From Polynucleobacter sinensis (GTDB lineage Bacteria; Pseudomonadota; Gammaproteobacteria; Burkholderiales; Burkholderiaceae), in assembly GCF_001595985.1 (NCBI RefSeq), contig NZ_LOJJ01000001.1, forward strand, positions 248,001-312,000: 64,000 nt of DNA. Reading direction: 5' to 3'. The notes below the pieces were generated by a model, which worked only from the letters and a program-made list of their open reading frames with translations, had not been told where the DNA came from and did not search any database. Below are positions 62,395-64,000 of this stretch, piece by piece. The position numbers were made by a program, and so were the translations under genes. Positions within the stretch are counted from its first letter, which is position 1; each line of letters opens with the position of its first letter.

Positions 62395-63588
62395 ATGAAA
62401 AAATCGCTATTCGCAGTTGCAGCGGTAACAGCTTTTGCTGGTGCTGCTCAAGCTCAGTCATCAGTGACTGTTTACGGTATTTTGGACGCTGGTTTCTCAG
62501 GTAAATCAACATCTACACCTACATCAGCTTCAGGTGGTGTTAACAAGACAACTACAACCAAGTTTGGTGATAGCTATGAGCAGTCAAGCCGCTTAGGCTT
62601 TAAAGGTCAAGAAGACCTCGGTGGTGGTTTGTCAGCTGTTTTCACAATTGAAACAGGTTTGAACAATACATCAACTACATTCTCTTCGATGAACAATCGT
62701 CAGTCTTTTGTTGGTTTGAACAAAAAAGGTCTTGGTCAAGCTGCTATCGGTACACAGTACACTCCAGTTCACATTGCGTTTGCTGCTACTGACCCAGGTC
62801 AAAACAACAATACCGTTGGTAACGTAGTACGCCCTCAAGCTGGTACAGACGGTGGTCAGTCTACGGCTTCTTCTGCTTACACAATTAGCACAACCAATAC
62901 ATTGACAGCGCAAAGCGATTCTTTCGCTGGTTTCAAATTCAATGCTCAGTACACACAAAACGGTGTAGATGCAACACAACGTGGTAACCAAACTACTGTT
63001 GCAACAAACGGTGGTAACACTAACTTCACTGGTTGGGGTTTGGGTGCTAACTACACATGGAATAAATTGTTTGCAACCCTTGCTTATCAGTCATTCAAGA
63101 TCGAGGCTAATAACGCTGCAACATTGACTCCAACAGCTGCTTCAGTTGGAAGCCCTGGTACAACTTGGTCTGAGGCTTCATTGCCAAACACTACGGATCG
63201 TCAGTGGTATGCTGGTGTTACATATGATTTCGGTATCTTGAAGGCATACGCTAACTACATCAACCGTAAGGCAACTTCTGGTTTGAATTCTAACCAGTAT
63301 GCTAGCCGTACTGCCGAGCAGATCGGTGTTCGTAGCTTCATTACTCCAACAATCGAAGCTTGGGGTTCAGCTGGTTTAGGTCGCTACAGTGCTTTTGGCG
63401 AAGGTCAGCCAACAGTTAACTTTAATGCTTGGCAGTTGGGTTCTAACTACTGGTTGAGCAAGCGTACAAACTTGTATGCAATCTATGGCCAGACTTTGAC
63501 ATCAAGCGCATCTGCAGCTTATAACGTTAATGCTGGTGGTGGTGCTAAGGCTAGCCAGTATGCAATGGGCGTTCGCCACACTTTCTAA
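62395..63588 (+). CDS. Gram-negative porin (Burkholderia OmpC-like family)
   Basis: Outer-membrane trimeric diffusion channel. It has 397 residues: signal peptide 1-20 (ending GAAQA), mature start QSSVTVYGILDAGFSG, the conserved SSRLGFKGQEDLGGGLSAVF, and a terminal phenylalanine (MGVRHTF) recognised by the BAM complex. Loops are rich in Thr, Ser and Asn. GGAGAT precedes the ATG by about eight bases. Followed by a strong terminator, so monocistronic. Solute preference cannot be read from the sequence. Confidence 0.95.
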   Translation: MKKSLFAVAAVTAFAGAAQAQSSVTVYGILDAGFSGKSTSTPTSASGGVNKTTTTKFGDSYEQSSRLGFKGQEDLGGGLSAVFTIETGLNNTSTTFSSMNNRQSFVGLNKKGLGQAAIGTQYTPVHIAFAATDPGQNNNTVGNVVRPQAGTDGGQSTASSAYTISTTNTLTAQSDSFAGFKFNAQYTQNGVDATQRGNQTTVATNGGNTNFTGWGLGANYTWNKLFATLAYQSFKIEANNAATLTPTAASVGSPGTTWSEASLPNTTDRQWYAGVTYDFGILKAYANYINRKATSGLNSNQYASRTAEQIGVRSFITPTIEAWGSAGLGRYSAFGEGQPTVNFNAWQLGSNYWLSKRTNLYAIYGQTLTSSASAAYNVNAGGGAKASQYAMGVRHTF

Positions 63589-63642
63589 TTGGATGCTAGC
63601 TTAGCTAGTTGATAATTTTTAAGTAGTTGCAAAGTTGTAATG

Positions 63643-63672
63643 AACCCACTGTGGTAACACAGTGGGTTTTTT
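63643..63672 (+). terminator. Rho-independent terminator after the porin gene
   Basis: AACCCACTGTG (63643-63653), loop GTAA, CACAGTGGGTT (63658-63668), then T run. A perfect 11-bp stem. Confidence 0.92.
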
Positions 63673-63805
63673 CTTTGCTGGAATATTGGTTTATTCTGAA
63701 AATCACCAATCTTGTTTGTTTCGATTGGAGGAGTGATCAGTCTTGGAGTAAATAAAATAGAGAGTAAATGATCTATGGTTTGGCATTTAGAAGGCGCTCA
63801 ATACG

Positions 63806-64000
63806 GTGCTTAAATCACTATTAGGGCAAGCAAGTCTTAGCTTGAAAAATGGCAATGCTAAAGAGGCAACTGCGATTCTTCAAAAGGCTATTTATTTACA
63901 CCCTAGCTCCTATGAGCCACACTATAAGCTTGGCATGCTGTATGCAAGGGCGGGTCAACTTGATTTTGCAATTGAGAGTTTGCAAAAAGCAATTGCTATA
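63806..64000 (+). CDS. TPR-repeat protein, 5' part (runs off the window)
   Basis: Open frame from a GTG at 63806 to the window end, 65 codons; the frame is closed by TAG at 63788-63790. The translation contains tetratricopeptide repeats: NAKEATAILQKAIYLHPSSY, then EPHYKLGMLYARAGQLDFAI. The start is uncertain, since no good ribosome binding site is seen. The function depends on the part outside the window. Confidence 0.65.
   Translation, partial: MLKSLLGQASLSLKNGNAKEATAILQKAIYLHPSSYEPHYKLGMLYARAGQLDFAIESLQKAIAI

Noticed and set aside
63774..63812. Short frame beginning at ATG 63774
   Set aside because: It stops after twelve codons; the TPR frame downstream is in a different phase.

Overview
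The window is a chromosomal core segment of a betaproteobacterium of the family Burkholderiaceae, most likely Polynucleobacter or a close relative. Reasons: moderate GC by eye (clearly lower than Burkholderia or Ralstonia), betaproteobacterial gene order (rpoBC, str, S10, spc and alpha operons, then cutA-dsbD-hemB-engB-cytochrome c4-lysA-lptM-cyaY; gltBD-mla-yadGH-ibaG-murA-his-tat), a short HisG, and a Burkholderia-type porin. Genus assignment is inference; no 16S gene is present.

Layout. 1-6026: 3' part of rpoB and complete rpoC. 6203-10584: str operon (rpsL, rpsG, fusA, tuf). 10696-25007: S10, spc and alpha clusters from rpsJ to rplQ, including secY, infA, rpmJ and rpoA. Hairpins and sigma70-like promoters sit in the tuf-rpsJ, rpsJ-rplC, rpsQ-rplN and rpsK-rpsD gaps. 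25076-31605: cutA and dsbD (plus), hemB and engB (minus), a dihaem cytochrome c4 (plus), lysA and lptM (minus), cyaY (plus). 31612-35039 (minus): aroB, aroK, a very short PilQ-like secretin and a membrane-anchored coiled-coil protein. 35178-38231 (plus): mrcA and a REP-associated (Y1/HUH) transposase, followed by a perfect 12-bp inverted repeat.

38426-50463: gltB and gltD (ammonia assimilation), the Mla phospholipid-transport genes in the order F-E-D-A-C-B, a two-gene ABC exporter of unknown substrate, and a BolA-like ibaG. 50497-60726: murA, the histidine genes hisG-D-[C inverted]-B-H-A-F-I-E, a HIT protein, and tatABC. 60711-64000: a Sel1-repeat protein on the minus strand overlapping the end of tatC, a general porin, and the start of a TPR protein cut by the window edge.

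Most genes are housekeeping. The places that deserve a second look are: the block mrcA-(pil)-aroK-aroB, which looks inverted relative to other Burkholderiaceae, with a transposase at one boundary; the reduced pil locus (secretin without AMIN or N1 domains, no PilM/N/O); the inverted hisC inside the histidine cluster; and structured leaders with promoters built onto terminator hairpins in the ribosomal-protein region. I saw no tRNA, rRNA, CRISPR array, prophage or defence system. No gene-free stretch exceeds 300 bases.
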